From an uncultured Caulobacterales bacterium (lineage in GTDB: Bacteria > Pseudomonadota > Alphaproteobacteria > Caulobacterales > Caulobacteraceae): a stretch of DNA of 32,716 nt. Shown in pieces: positions 7,780-15,367 of this stretch (positions are counted from its first letter, which is position 1; the number at the start of each line of letters is the position of its first letter). The position numbers were made by a program, and so were the translations under genes. The notes beneath the pieces were generated by a model, which was not told the origin of the DNA, did not search any database, and worked only from the letters and a program-made list of their open reading frames with translations. The stretch spans positions 1 through 32,716 of the forward strand of contig CAINOV010000268.1 of NCBI GenBank assembly GCA_903851655.1. Reading direction: 5' to 3'.

Positions 7780-8553
7780 TCAGTCCCCCTTGAGTCGCGC
7801 ATTCCCGCAGCCGGGGCAACCGGGATCGCGCGGCAGGCGCAGGGTGCGCGCCTCCGCCGCCAGGGCGTCATACACCAGAAGCCGCCCCGCGAGACCCGAC
7901 CGGATCCCTGTGGCCAGCTTGATCGCCTCCAGCGCCATCATCGCGCCGATCACGCCCCCCAGGGCGCCCACCACGCCGGTCGCCTGGCAGGTGTCCGCAT
8001 CCGGCGGGATCTCGGGCACCAGACAGCGATAGCAGGGCCCGCCCTCGAGGCCGAACACGCCGACCTGTCCCGTCCAGCGGCCGAGCGCCCCGGACACCAG
8101 CGGTCGCCCGTGGCGCAGGCCGGCGGCGTTGACCTCGAACCGGGTGGCGTAGTCGTCCGTTCCGTCCAGGAGGATGTCGTAGGCGCTCACCAGCGCGTCG
8201 GCGTTGCCGGCGTCCAGGCGGACGTCGTGGGCGACCACCGTGATCTCGGGGTTCAGGGCCGCCAGACGGGCGGCGCCCGCCGCGACCTTGGGGGCGCCCA
8301 CGTCCGACGTGGCGAACAGGATCTGCCGCTGCAGGTTCGACAGGGCCACCCGGTCGGCGTCCACCAGGCCGATCCGGCCCACGCCCGCCGCCGCCAGATA
8401 GAGCGCCGCGGGGGACCCCAGACCGCCGGCGCCCACGATGAGCATGCGCGCGGCCTTCAGCCTCTGCTGTCCCGGCCCGCCGATCTCGCGCAGCACCAGG
8501 TGCCGGGCGTAGCGCTCCACCTCCGCGGGGGACAGGACCGGGGGACCCGCCAT
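7780..8553 (-). CDS. ThiF/MoeB/HesA family adenylyltransferase (E1-like)
   Basis: A 257-residue E1-like enzyme that adenylates the C-terminal Gly of a ubiquitin-like sulfur carrier (MoaD or ThiS). The ATP-binding loop GAGGLG is at 41-46, followed by DADRVALSNLQRQ and DGTDDYATR. Paired CYRC and CPGC motifs form the structural zinc site, and DTCQATGVVG marks the position of the candidate catalytic Cys region. There is no C-terminal rhodanese domain. MoeB (molybdopterin) and ThiF (thiazole) cannot be separated safely; the overall sequence is closer to MoeB/HesA, but a TenI/ThiE-like gene lies just beyond yggS. One base separates it from the upstream yggS stop, implying coupling. Confidence 0.9.
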   Translation of the reverse strand: MAGPPVLSPAEVERYARHLVLREIGGPGQQRLKAARMLIVGAGGLGSPAALYLAAAGVGRIGLVDADRVALSNLQRQILFATSDVGAPKVAAGAARLAALNPEITVVAHDVRLDAGNADALVSAYDILLDGTDDYATRFEVNAAGLRHGRPLVSGALGRWTGQVGVFGLEGGPCYRCLVPEIPPDADTCQATGVVGALGGVIGAMMALEAIKLATGIRSGLAGRLLVYDALAAEARTLRLPRDPGCPGCGNARLKGD

Positions 8554-8554
8554 C

Positions 8555-9262
8555 TCAGCGGGCTCCGAACAGGGCCGAGCCGACCCGCACCGAGGTGGCG
8601 CCGAAGCGCACCGCCGTCTCGAAGTCCGAGCTCATGCCCATGGACAGCCGCGGGATCCCGTTGCGCGCCGCGATCCGGGCCAGCAGGGCGAAATGCGGCC
8701 CGGGCGCCTCGTCCACCGGCGGGATGCACATCAGTCCCTCGATCTCCAGCCGGTGGTGATCCCGCAGGCGGGCGATGAAGGCGTCGGCCTCGGCGGGGGC
8801 CACGCCGGCCTTCTGCGGCTCCTCGCCGGTATTGACCTGGACATACAGCCGCCGGCGGGGCGCGCCCTTGGCCACGGCGTCCGCGATGGCCGCCGCAAGG
8901 TTTTCGCGGTCGACGGTCTCGATCACGTCAAACAGGTCCAGGGCCGCGCGGACCTTGTTGGTCTGCAGCGGCCCGATCAGGCGCAGTTCGAGGTCGGGAT
9001 AGGTCTCGCGCACGCCGGCCCAGCGGGTCTGGGCCTCCTGCACGCGGTTTTCGCCAAACACCCGCTGGCCCGCGGCGAGCACGGGTGCGATCCTCTCCCA
9101 GGGCTGGACCTTGCTCACCGCCACGAGGGTCGGAAGCGGCGCCGGCGCATCCGGCCCGCAGCCGGCGTTGCGGACGGCGTCCCGGGCGGCCATGTGGATC
9201 CGGTCGAGAATATCCTGGCGCGCGCGCGCGGGGTCGTGACGGTCGGAGGAGGGTTCGGACAT
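8555..9262 (-). CDS. YggS family PLP-binding protein (PLP homeostasis)
   Basis: A 235-residue alanine-racemase-fold, single-domain PLP protein (YggS/PROSC), involved in PLP homeostasis and amino-acid balance rather than catalysis. Lys51 in VAVSKVQP is the PLP lysine. Other family blocks are FGENRVQEAQ, LIGPLQTNK, VQVNTGEEPQKAG, EGLMCIPP and LSMGMSSDFETA, with a terminal GSALFG. I take the ATG at 9260-9262 as the start, which gives the usual length; an upstream in-frame Met would add 23 unlikely residues. The start codon shares one base with the divergent TTG start of the TenI/ThiE-like gene. Confidence 0.94.
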   Translation of the reverse strand: MSEPSSDRHDPARARQDILDRIHMAARDAVRNAGCGPDAPAPLPTLVAVSKVQPWERIAPVLAAGQRVFGENRVQEAQTRWAGVRETYPDLELRLIGPLQTNKVRAALDLFDVIETVDRENLAAAIADAVAKGAPRRRLYVQVNTGEEPQKAGVAPAEADAFIARLRDHHRLEIEGLMCIPPVDEAPGPHFALLARIAARNGIPRLSMGMSSDFETAVRFGATSVRVGSALFGAR

Positions 9263-9915
9263 TGACACTGCCGTGTTCGGAACTGGAGGGTTTGTGGCGC
9301 CAGGCCCTTTACTTGCGCCGTCACGCGGCAAAGCGAAAGGGCGCCCGGACGCTTCCCGCCCTGTGGATGTTCACCGATCCCGATCGCACCCCGGACGTGG
9401 TGGCCGCCGCCCTGCGGCTCCCCCGCGGGGCCGGCGTGGTTTATCGCGGCTTCGGCCGGCCGCAGGCCCCGGCGGAGGCGCAGGCCCTGGCCCGGGTGGC
9501 GCGGCGGCGGGGACTGGTCCTGCTGATCGGCCAGGATGCGGGTCTGGCCGCACGGGTGGGGGCGCAGGGCGTGCACCTGCCCGAGCGGGACGCGGCCCGA
9601 CTGCCGCGTCTTCGGGCCCGGCGGCCCCGCTGGGTCCTCACCCTCGCCGCGCACGGACCCGGCGCCGTCGCCCGGGGCGGTCGGACGGGGTGTGACGCCG
9701 TGTTCCTGTCGGCGATCTTTCCCAGTCGCAGCCCCTCTGCGGGACGGCCGCTGGGCGTCGTGCGGCTGGCCGCCATCGCGCGGCGGGCGTCGGTTCCGGT
9801 CCTGGCCCTGGGCGGGGTGGGACCGTCCAGCGCGGCGCGGCTTCGGGGGACAGGCGTGTCGGGGTTCGCTGCGGTCGAGGCCGTCAGCGGACAACGGGGT
9901 CGCGTCAGAACTTGA
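9262..9915 (+). CDS. Thiamine phosphate synthase-like (ThiE/TenI family) protein, TTG start
   Basis: A 217-residue TIM-barrel protein of the ThiE/TenI superfamily, recognised by WMFTDPDRTPD, GVHLPERD, VFLSAIFPSRSPSAG and VLALGGVGPSSAARL. Expected ThiE residues are missing: there is no QxRxK block, no NDD-type motif, and the lysine of FPTxTK is absent. It may therefore be TenI-like or a diverged paralogue rather than a working thiamine phosphate synthase. GGAGGAGGG at 9245-9253 sits 8 bases before a TTG at 9262, which supports this unusual start; the next in-frame ATG (9367) would remove the first strand. It overlaps the start codon of divergent yggS by one base and the 3' end of the NtrZ-like gene by 11 bases. 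Confidence 0.75.
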   Translation: MTLPCSELEGLWRQALYLRRHAAKRKGARTLPALWMFTDPDRTPDVVAAALRLPRGAGVVYRGFGRPQAPAEAQALARVARRRGLVLLIGQDAGLAARVGAQGVHLPERDAARLPRLRARRPRWVLTLAAHGPGAVARGGRTGCDAVFLSAIFPSRSPSAGRPLGVVRLAAIARRASVPVLALGGVGPSSAARLRGTGVSGFAAVEAVSGQRGRVRT

Positions 9916-10291
9916 AGGCGGTCTCGAGATGGACCCGCGGGGCGGTGTCCTGGGGCGTGACCTTCTGCGGCTGGGCCAGACGGTCGCCGAGACCCACCGT
10001 GCCGCCGACGCGGATGTTCGGCGTCAGCTTCAGATAGGCGCCGGCGTTCACGTCCTTCCAGGCCATGTCGCGACCCAGGGGTTGCTCCATGTCCAGCTTG
10101 AGGCCCCAGCGGCTGTTGCCGCCGAACAGCAGGGTCTTGTGATCGGGCTTCACGGTCCAGGGGCCGGTGGGGTCGATCTCCCCGGCGAAGTTGTTCTGCA
10201 CCACCGTCTTCGGCGGGTCTGCAGACGCGGACTGAGCCGCCCCTGCAATCAGGAGCGCCGCAGCCGAGGCTATGGTCGCTTTCCAGAACAT
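9905..10291 (-). CDS. Probable NtrZ-family periplasmic protein
   Basis: A 128-residue exported protein. Residues 1-24 form a signal peptide ending near ASA-DPP. The mature part has RWGLKLDMEQPLGRDMAWKD, NAGAYLKLTPNIRVGG and a closing HLETAFKF, which resemble the alphaproteobacterial NtrZ family. In Caulobacter NtrZ acts in the periplasm on the NtrYX two-component system. The family call is from memory of its conserved C-terminal block and is less than certain. The ATG at 10289-10291 is preceded by GGGGA. A strong promoter candidate lies about 100 bases upstream at 10397-10425. It converges with the TenI-like gene, with an 11-base overlap. Confidence 0.65.
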   Translation of the reverse strand: MFWKATIASAAALLIAGAAQSASADPPKTVVQNNFAGEIDPTGPWTVKPDHKTLLFGGNSRWGLKLDMEQPLGRDMAWKDVNAGAYLKLTPNIRVGGTVGLGDRLAQPQKVTPQDTAPRVHLETAFKF

Positions 10292-10396
10292 GACGTCCCC
10301 GTTCACCCTTCCCTGGTCCGCCAGCGCCTCATGCCGGACGCTGCGACAGACCCTACACCCTCTGACGGCAGGCTGCGCCGCAAAGTGTGAGGTTTG

Positions 10397-10425
10397 GCTT
10401 AAGCTCCATGCTTGATGAGCGTCAA
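10397..10425 (-). promoter_or_regulatory. Promoter candidate for the NtrZ-like gene
   Basis: On the minus strand TTGACG (10420-10425) is separated by exactly 17 bases from TTAAGC (10397-10402), with GCTTAAGC resembling the Caulobacter -10 consensus GCTANAWC. Transcription would begin near 10390 and give a leader of about 100 bases. The match is by eye only. Confidence 0.55.
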
Positions 10426-10501
10426 TGAAAAGGGAGAATTTCGCACATGAACTTCGCCCCCTGTGGCGGCGAGGCCACGACATAAGGTGAATTTTTGCGA
10501 C

Positions 10502-10530
10502 TTGGACGCTTTCCCGCCGTGGTATAGATC
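10502..10530 (+). promoter_or_regulatory. Promoter candidate for the DUF3576-leuS operon
   Basis: TTGGACGC (10502-10509) followed after 13 bases by TATAGATC (10523-10530) fits the Caulobacter housekeeping pattern (TTGaCgS, 10-14 bases, GCTANAWC). Transcription would begin near 10537, leaving a leader of about 100 bases before the ATG at 10641. The 349-base region 10292-10640 holds this promoter, the divergent one at 10397-10425 and the leader stem-loop, but no convincing gene. Confidence 0.55.
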
Positions 10531-10584
10531 AAAATCCGAGGTATGGGGTGACCCCGCCGGTCAGGCCGGGTTGAACTGAGATGC

Positions 10585-10614
10585 GTTGTCGGCGAAGGGC
10601 TTCCCCGCCGCAAC
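10585..10614 (+). other. Predicted stem-loop in the leader of DUF3576-leuS
   Basis: GTTG (10585-10588) pairs with CAAC (10611-10614), and CGGCG (10590-10594) with CGCCG (10606-10610), with one bulged base and an 11-base loop. A smaller GGGG-TGA-CCCC hairpin lies just upstream at 10545-10555. The structure ends 13 bases before the GGAG ribosome binding site at 10628-10631. Whether it regulates anything is inference. Confidence 0.4.
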
Positions 10615-10640
10615 GGATCAGCGCGATGGAGCAGTGGAAG

Positions 10641-11123
10641 ATGTCGTTTACCGTCAAGACCGGCGTTGTGATCGCCGGGGCTCTCCTGCTGGCGGCCTGC
10701 GCCCATGGCGGCGACCAGGCGTCCAGCGGCGGCGGCGGCTTTCCGTTCGGCAAGCGTAACGATCGCGCGGCGGCCTCGGCGGCGCCTGCGGGCATCGGCG
10801 TGAACGCCTTCCTGTGGCGCGCCTCCCTCGACACCCTGTCGTTCATGCCCCTGGCCTCGGCCGACCCGTTCGGCGGCGTGATCATCACCGACTGGTACGC
10901 CAATCCGGAAAAGCCGGATGAGCGGTTCAAGGCCACGGTCTACATCCTCGATACGCGCCTGCGCGCGGACGGCGTGTCGGTGACCGTGTTCAAGCAGGTC
11001 AAGGATTCGGCGGGCGGCTGGTCCAACGCGCCGGTGTCCGGCCAGACGGACGTGGACGTGGAAAACGCCATCCTGACCCGCGCCCGGCAGCTAAAGCTCT
11101 CGACGATCAACGTGAAGGGCTGA
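10641..11123 (+). CDS. DUF3576 domain-containing lipoprotein
   Basis: A 160-residue exported lipoprotein. The signal peptide ends in a lipobox, LLLAAC, with the lipidated Cys at residue 20. The mature protein has GIGVNAFLWRASLDTLSFMPLA and FGGVIITDWY, which are the conserved start of DUF3576, an alphaproteobacterial family of unknown function. The position of the lipobox and a GGAG at 10628-10631 favour the ATG at 10641; ATGs at 10581 and 10626 would push the signal peptide too far in. It is 12 bases upstream of leuS and almost certainly in the same operon, as is common in alphaproteobacteria. Confidence 0.9.
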   Translation: MSFTVKTGVVIAGALLLAACAHGGDQASSGGGGFPFGKRNDRAAASAAPAGIGVNAFLWRASLDTLSFMPLASADPFGGVIITDWYANPEKPDERFKATVYILDTRLRADGVSVTVFKQVKDSAGGWSNAPVSGQTDVDVENAILTRARQLKLSTINVKG

Positions 11124-11135
11124 TAAGTCGCCCGC

Positions 11136-13712
11136 ATGGGCCGCTACAATCCGAAAGTCTCCGAACCCCACTGGCGCGCACGGTGGTCGGACGCAAACAC
11201 CTTCCGCACGCTCTCGCCTGAAGAGGCCGGGGCCAGACCGAAGTACTATGTGCTCGAGATGTTCCCCTATCCGTCGGGGCGCATCCACATGGGCCATGTG
11301 CGCAACTACACCATGGGCGACGTGGTGGCGCGCTACAAACGCGCCCAGGGTTTCAACGTGCTCCACCCCATGGGCTGGGACGCCTTCGGCATGCCCGCCG
11401 AGAACGCGGCCATGGAGAAGGGCGTTCACCCCAAGGGCTGGACCTACGAGAACATCGCCGCGATGCGCGAGCCGCTGAAGGAACTCGGCCTCGCCATCGA
11501 CTGGAGCCGGGAATTCGCCACCTGCGACCCGGAATACTACGGCCAGGAGCAGAAGCTGTTCCTGGAGCTGTACCGCCGCGGCCTGGCCTATCGCCGGGAG
11601 GGCGTGGTCAACTGGGACCCCGTCGACATGACCGTGCTGGCCAACGAGCAGGTCATCGACGGCTGCGGCTGGCGCTCCGGAGCGCCTGTGGAAAAGCGCA
11701 AGCTGACCCAGTGGTTCCTGCGCATCACCCACTATGCCGACGATCTGATCGAGGGGCTCAAGACCCTGGACCGCTGGCCGGATAAGGTCCGGCTGATGCA
11801 GGAGAACTGGATCGGCCGCAGCCAGGGCCTGCGCTTCCATTTCGACGTGGCGGACGGCGCGCCGTCGGCGTTCGACCGGATCGAGGTCTACACCACCCGC
11901 CCGGACACCCTCTACGGCGCGAGCTTCGTCGGCGTGGCGGCGGACCATCCCCTGGCCCAGGCCCTCGCGGAGTCCAACCCGGCCCTGGCGGAGTTCATCG
12001 CCGAATGCCGCCGCGGCGGCGCGTCCGAGGCCGACATCGAGGCGGGCGAGAAGAAGGGCTTCGACACTGGCGTCACCGTGTCGCACCCCTTCGACCCGGA
12101 CTGGAAGCTGCCGGTCTGGGTGGCGAACTTCATCCTGATGGACTACGGCACGGGCGCCATCTTCGGCTGTCCGGCCCATGACCAGCGGGACCTGGACTTC
12201 GCCCGCAAGTACGGGCTGGCGGCCACCCCGGTGGTGCTGCCGTCCGGAGAGGACGCCGCGACCTTCACCGTCGGGACCGAGGCCTATGTGGGTCCGGGGC
12301 GCATCTTCAACTCGCAGTTCCTGGATGGTCTGACCATCGAGGAGGCCAAGGGCGCCGCCATCGCCCGGGTGGAGGCCGACGGCCGCGGTCAGGGCGCCAC
12401 CGTCTATCGCCTGCGGGACTGGGGCGTGTCGCGGCAGCGCTACTGGGGCTGCCCGATCCCGATCATCCATTGCCCGAGCTGCGGCGTGGTTCCCGTGCCC
12501 GAGGACCAGCTGCCGGTTCTGCTGCCCGACGACGTGGCCTTCGACAAGCCGGGCAATCCGCTGCTGCGCCATCCCACCTGGCGGTTCGTCGCCTGCCCGG
12601 CCTGCGGCGAGGACGCGGAGCGCGAGACCGACACCTTCGACACGTTTGTCGATTCCAGCTGGTACTTCGCCCGCTTCGCCAATCCCCGCTCCGAAACGCC
12701 CATCGACAAGGCGGCGGCGGACTACTGGTTGCCGGTGGACCAGTATATCGGCGGGGTGGAGCACGCGGTGCTGCACCTGCTCTACGCCCGGTTCCTGACC
12801 CGGGCCCTGGCCGACGACGGCCTGGTGGGGGTGAAGGAGCCCTTCGCCGGCCTGTTCACCCAGGGCATGGTCACGCACGAGGCCTATCGCTCCCACAACG
12901 GCCTGTGGCTGCAGCCCAACGAGGTGGAGAAGCGGGACGGCGTCTGGGTGGACACCGAATTCGGACAGCCGGTGGAGGTGGTCGGCGTCGAGAAGATGTC
13001 CAAGTCCAAGCGCAACGTCGTGGCGCCGGAGGACATCTTCGAGCAGTACGGCGTCGATGCGGCCCGCCTGTTCGTCCTGTCCGACAGCCCGCCGGAGCGG
13101 GACGTCCAGTGGTCCGCCGCCGGCGTCGAGGGCGCCTGGCGCCTGATCCAGCGGATCTGGACGGAATTCGACGCCCAGCCGGAGGGTCGGCCCGGCGCGC
13201 CGGACCTGTCCGAGGACGGCCTCGCCCTGCGGCGCGCGGCGCACCAGCTGGCGCAGCAGATCACAGAGGGCCTGGAGACCTTCCGCTTCAACCTGGCCGT
13301 CGCCCGGATGCATGAGATGATGGCCGTGCTCAAGGCCCACCCGGCGGCGGGCGCCAGCCCCGCCCGCCTGGCGGCGCGGCATGAAGCCCTGTCGATCCTG
13401 GCCCGGCTGATCGCCCCGTTCATGCCGCATCTGGCGGAGGAATGCTGGGCCCGCCTGGGCGAGACCGGCCTCGTGGCCGAGGCGGCCTGGCCGAAATCGG
13501 ACCCGGGACTGTTCGCCGAGGACGAGGCGGTGCTGGCCGTTCAGGTCAATGGCAAGCGGCGGGCGGAAATCCGCGCGCCGAAGGGGGCGCCCGAAGCCGA
13601 GGTCGAGGCTATTGCCCTCGCCGACGGGGACGTGCAGCGTCACATTGCGGGCCAGTCCGTCCGCAAGGTGATCGTGGTCAGGGACCGGATCGTCAATATC
13701 GTGGTCGGCTGA
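11136..13712 (+). CDS. leuS: Leucyl-tRNA synthetase
   Basis: An 858-residue class I synthetase that charges tRNA-Leu with leucine. The HIGH signature reads HMGH at 51-54 after FPYPSGRI, and KMSKS is at 620-624. The CP1 editing domain is seen in [10 protein letters not shown], and in GCPAHDQRD, whose Asp is used in amino-acid editing. Two CxxC zinc-type pairs (CPSC near 447 and CPACGED near 487) lie in the later insert. Length is typical of bacterial LeuRS. It is sandwiched between DUF3576 and lptE on the same strand with short gaps (12 and 43 bases), forming an operon that continues to holA. Confidence 0.98.
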   Translation: MGRYNPKVSEPHWRARWSDANTFRTLSPEEAGARPKYYVLEMFPYPSGRIHMGHVRNYTMGDVVARYKRAQGFNVLHPMGWDAFGMPAENAAMEKGVHPKGWTYENIAAMREPLKELGLAIDWSREFATCDPEYYGQEQKLFLELYRRGLAYRREGVVNWDPVDMTVLANEQVIDGCGWRSGAPVEKRKLTQWFLRITHYADDLIEGLKTLDRWPDKVRLMQENWIGRSQGLRFHFDVADGAPSAFDRIEVYTTRPDTLYGASFVGVAADHPLAQALAESNPALAEFIAECRRGGASEADIEAGEKKGFDTGVTVSHPFDPDWKLPVWVANFILMDYGTGAIFGCPAHDQRDLDFARKYGLAATPVVLPSGEDAATFTVGTEAYVGPGRIFNSQFLDGLTIEEAKGAAIARVEADGRGQGATVYRLRDWGVSRQRYWGCPIPIIHCPSCGVVPVPEDQLPVLLPDDVAFDKPGNPLLRHPTWRFVACPACGEDAERETDTFDTFVDSSWYFARFANPRSETPIDKAAADYWLPVDQYIGGVEHAVLHLLYARFLTRALADDGLVGVKEPFAGLFTQGMVTHEAYRSHNGLWLQPNEVEKRDGVWVDTEFGQPVEVVGVEKMSKSKRNVVAPEDIFEQYGVDAARLFVLSDSPPERDVQWSAAGVEGAWRLIQRIWTEFDAQPEGRPGAPDLSEDGLALRRAAHQLAQQITEGLETFRFNLAVARMHEMMAVLKAHPAAGASPARLAARHEALSILARLIAPFMPHLAEECWARLGETGLVAEAAWPKSDPGLFAEDEAVLAVQVNGKRRAEIRAPKGAPEAEVEAIALADGDVQRHIAGQSVRKVIVVRDRIVNIVVG

Positions 13713-13755
13713 CCGCTCCGCTCCGGCGGATCCGGCAGGAAATGAGGAAACGGGC

Positions 13756-14274
13756 ATGATGGCGAAGGCGGCAGTCCTCCTGAAACGCGCGCTGGGCGCA
13801 GTCGCGGCGGTGGGCGTGCTGGGTCTCGCCGGGTGCGGGTTCACACCCATGTACGCCCAGAACACCGTCGGCGGGTCGCTGAACGACATCTCCGTCCAGC
13901 TCTCCGAACATTCCCGCGGGGGCTTCCTGCTGCAGCAGCGGCTGAACGACGCCTTCGGTCGCCATGACGATCATGCGTCCTGGAAGCTGAAGGTGGATGT
14001 CTCCAGCTTCCGGGTCCCGCGCGGGGTCCGGGTCAACAACGTGGCCAGCCGCTACGAACTGACCATGACCGTCAAGTTCGAGCTGCGGGACCAGGCGACG
14101 GACAAGCTGGCCCTCGCGGACCAGGTGTCGGCGATGGCGACCTATGATTCCGCCGACCAGCCCTATGCCGGTCTGTCCGCCGAGCAGGACGGGGAGGCGC
14201 GGGTGGCCGAGGCGGCGGCAGACCAGTTGCGGCTGCGCCTGCTGCGCTATTTCGCCTCGCGACCCAACCCGTGA
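13756..14274 (+). CDS. lptE: LPS assembly lipoprotein LptE
   Basis: A 172-residue outer-membrane lipoprotein that plugs the LptD barrel in lipopolysaccharide export. The signal peptide ends in a lipobox, LAGC, followed by GFTPMY, the hallmark N-terminus of LptE. Mature blocks are RGGFLLQQRLNDAF, YELTMTVKFELRD and QLRLRLLRYFAS. Two ATGs are adjacent (13756 and 13759); GAGG at 13744-13747 serves either. The position between leuS and holA is the conserved leuS-lptE-holA order of many Gram-negative bacteria. The sequence shows no defect. Confidence 0.93.
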   Translation: MMAKAAVLLKRALGAVAAVGVLGLAGCGFTPMYAQNTVGGSLNDISVQLSEHSRGGFLLQQRLNDAFGRHDDHASWKLKVDVSSFRVPRGVRVNNVASRYELTMTVKFELRDQATDKLALADQVSAMATYDSADQPYAGLSAEQDGEARVAEAAADQLRLRLLRYFASRPNP

Positions 14275-14284
14275 CGTCGGCGCC

Positions 14285-15337
14285 GTGATCCTGTCCAAAC
14301 GGCCCGAGGTCGACCGGTTCCTGGCCCATCCGCCGCCGGACGTCCGGGCCTGCCTGCTGCACGGCCGCGATCGCGGCGGCGTGCGGGAGCGGGCGGAGGG
14401 CCTGGCCCGCCGGATCGTGCCGAACATCGACGATCCCTTCGACGTGGCGGTCCTCACCGACACCGATCTCGACCAGGACAGCGGTCGCCTGCAGGACGAA
14501 CTGGCGGCCCTGTCCATGATGGGCGGGCGCCGCCTGGTGCGGCTGAAGCTGACCAGCGACAAGGCCGGACCCCTGCGGATCGCCGCCGACGCTCTGAAGG
14601 CCCATCTGGACGGCCAGCTCAACCCCGACGCCTTCTTCCTCATCGAGGCGCCGGCCCTGGATCGCGGCTCGGCCCTGCGCAAGGCCGCCGAGGCGGGAAA
14701 GCAGGCGGCGGCCGTCGCCGTCTATGAGGACGAGGTGGGGGACGTCTCCCGTCTGGTGCGCGAGGCCCTGGCGGCGGACAAGGTCGGCCTGACCGCCGAT
14801 GCCCTGGAGATCTTCGTCGCCCGCCTGCCCAAGGAGCGGGGGGTGATGCGCCAGGAGATCGAGCGCCTGGCCCTCTTCCTCGGGCCCGGCAGCGGCGTCA
14901 CCGCCAGCGCCGCGGATCTGTCGGAGCACCTGGGCGTGGAGCCGGAGGCGTCCCTGTTCGACGCCGCCAACGACGCTTTCGGCGCGCGTCTGGCCGAGGC
15001 GCAGAGCGGCCTGCGCCGCGCCCGGGCGGAGGGCGAGGGCGGACCGGCCGCGGTGCGCGCCATGGGCCAGCACCTGATGCGCCTCCGCCGCGCCCTGACC
15101 CTGGTGGGCGGGGGCATGGGCCCGTCGGAAGCGGCCAAGGCCGTCGGCGTGTTCTGGAAGCAGGAGCGGGAATTCCTGCGCCAGCTGCGCGCCTGGCGCC
15201 TGACCGATCTGGACGGCCTGCAGCCGGACGTGCTGGAGGCGGATCGCCAGTGCAAGACCACCGGCTATCCCGACGGTCTGATCGCGGAACGTCTTGCGCT
15301 GAACATCGCCGGCCGCGCCCGCCGCCGCGGGCTCTAA
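14285..15337 (+). CDS. holA: DNA polymerase III subunit delta
   Basis: A 350-residue clamp-loader delta subunit, which opens the beta clamp during loading at the replication fork. Family blocks are ILSKRPEVDRFLAHP, ACLLHGRDRGGV, LRIAADALKAHLDGQL, FLIEAPALDRGSALRK, and the C-terminal YPDGLIAERLALNIA. The start is taken as GTG at 14285, ten bases after the lptE stop; it gives the usual MILSKRP-like N-terminus, although no good Shine-Dalgarno is seen, so translation may rely on coupling. The TAA stop lies in a short tandem repeat shared with the end of the convergent kinase gene. Confidence 0.92.
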   Translation: MILSKRPEVDRFLAHPPPDVRACLLHGRDRGGVRERAEGLARRIVPNIDDPFDVAVLTDTDLDQDSGRLQDELAALSMMGGRRLVRLKLTSDKAGPLRIAADALKAHLDGQLNPDAFFLIEAPALDRGSALRKAAEAGKQAAAVAVYEDEVGDVSRLVREALAADKVGLTADALEIFVARLPKERGVMRQEIERLALFLGPGSGVTASAADLSEHLGVEPEASLFDAANDAFGARLAEAQSGLRRARAEGEGGPAAVRAMGQHLMRLRRALTLVGGGMGPSEAAKAVGVFWKQEREFLRQLRAWRLTDLDGLQPDVLEADRQCKTTGYPDGLIAERLALNIAGRARRRGL

Positions 15338-15367
15338 CGCCGCGGGCTCTAGCGCCGCGTGGCTCAG
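15323..15367. repeat. 15-bp tandem repeat spanning the holA and kinase 3' ends
   Basis: Two near-identical 15-base copies (15323-15337 and 15338-15352; one base differs) and a decayed third (15353-15367). The first copy contains the holA TAA stop, the second supplies an in-frame TAG behind it, and the third contains the stop of the opposite-strand kinase gene. Confidence 0.8.

Noticed and set aside
6382-8778. A 798-codon rightward frame across the CDF end, hydrolase and MoeB-like gene
   Set aside because: It crosses three well-supported genes in the wrong frame or strand, and reads as arginine/glutamine-rich shadow.
10447-10485. A 12-codon frame with AAGGGAG upstream, like a leader peptide
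   Set aside because: It lies upstream of the predicted transcription start (about 10537) of the rightward operon, encodes no run of leucine codons, and has no attenuator after it.
11091-13889. A very long leftward open frame (over 900 codons) opposite leuS
   Set aside because: It is antisense to a certain gene, has the low-complexity Gly/His/Arg/Val make-up of GC-rich shadow frames, and matches no family.
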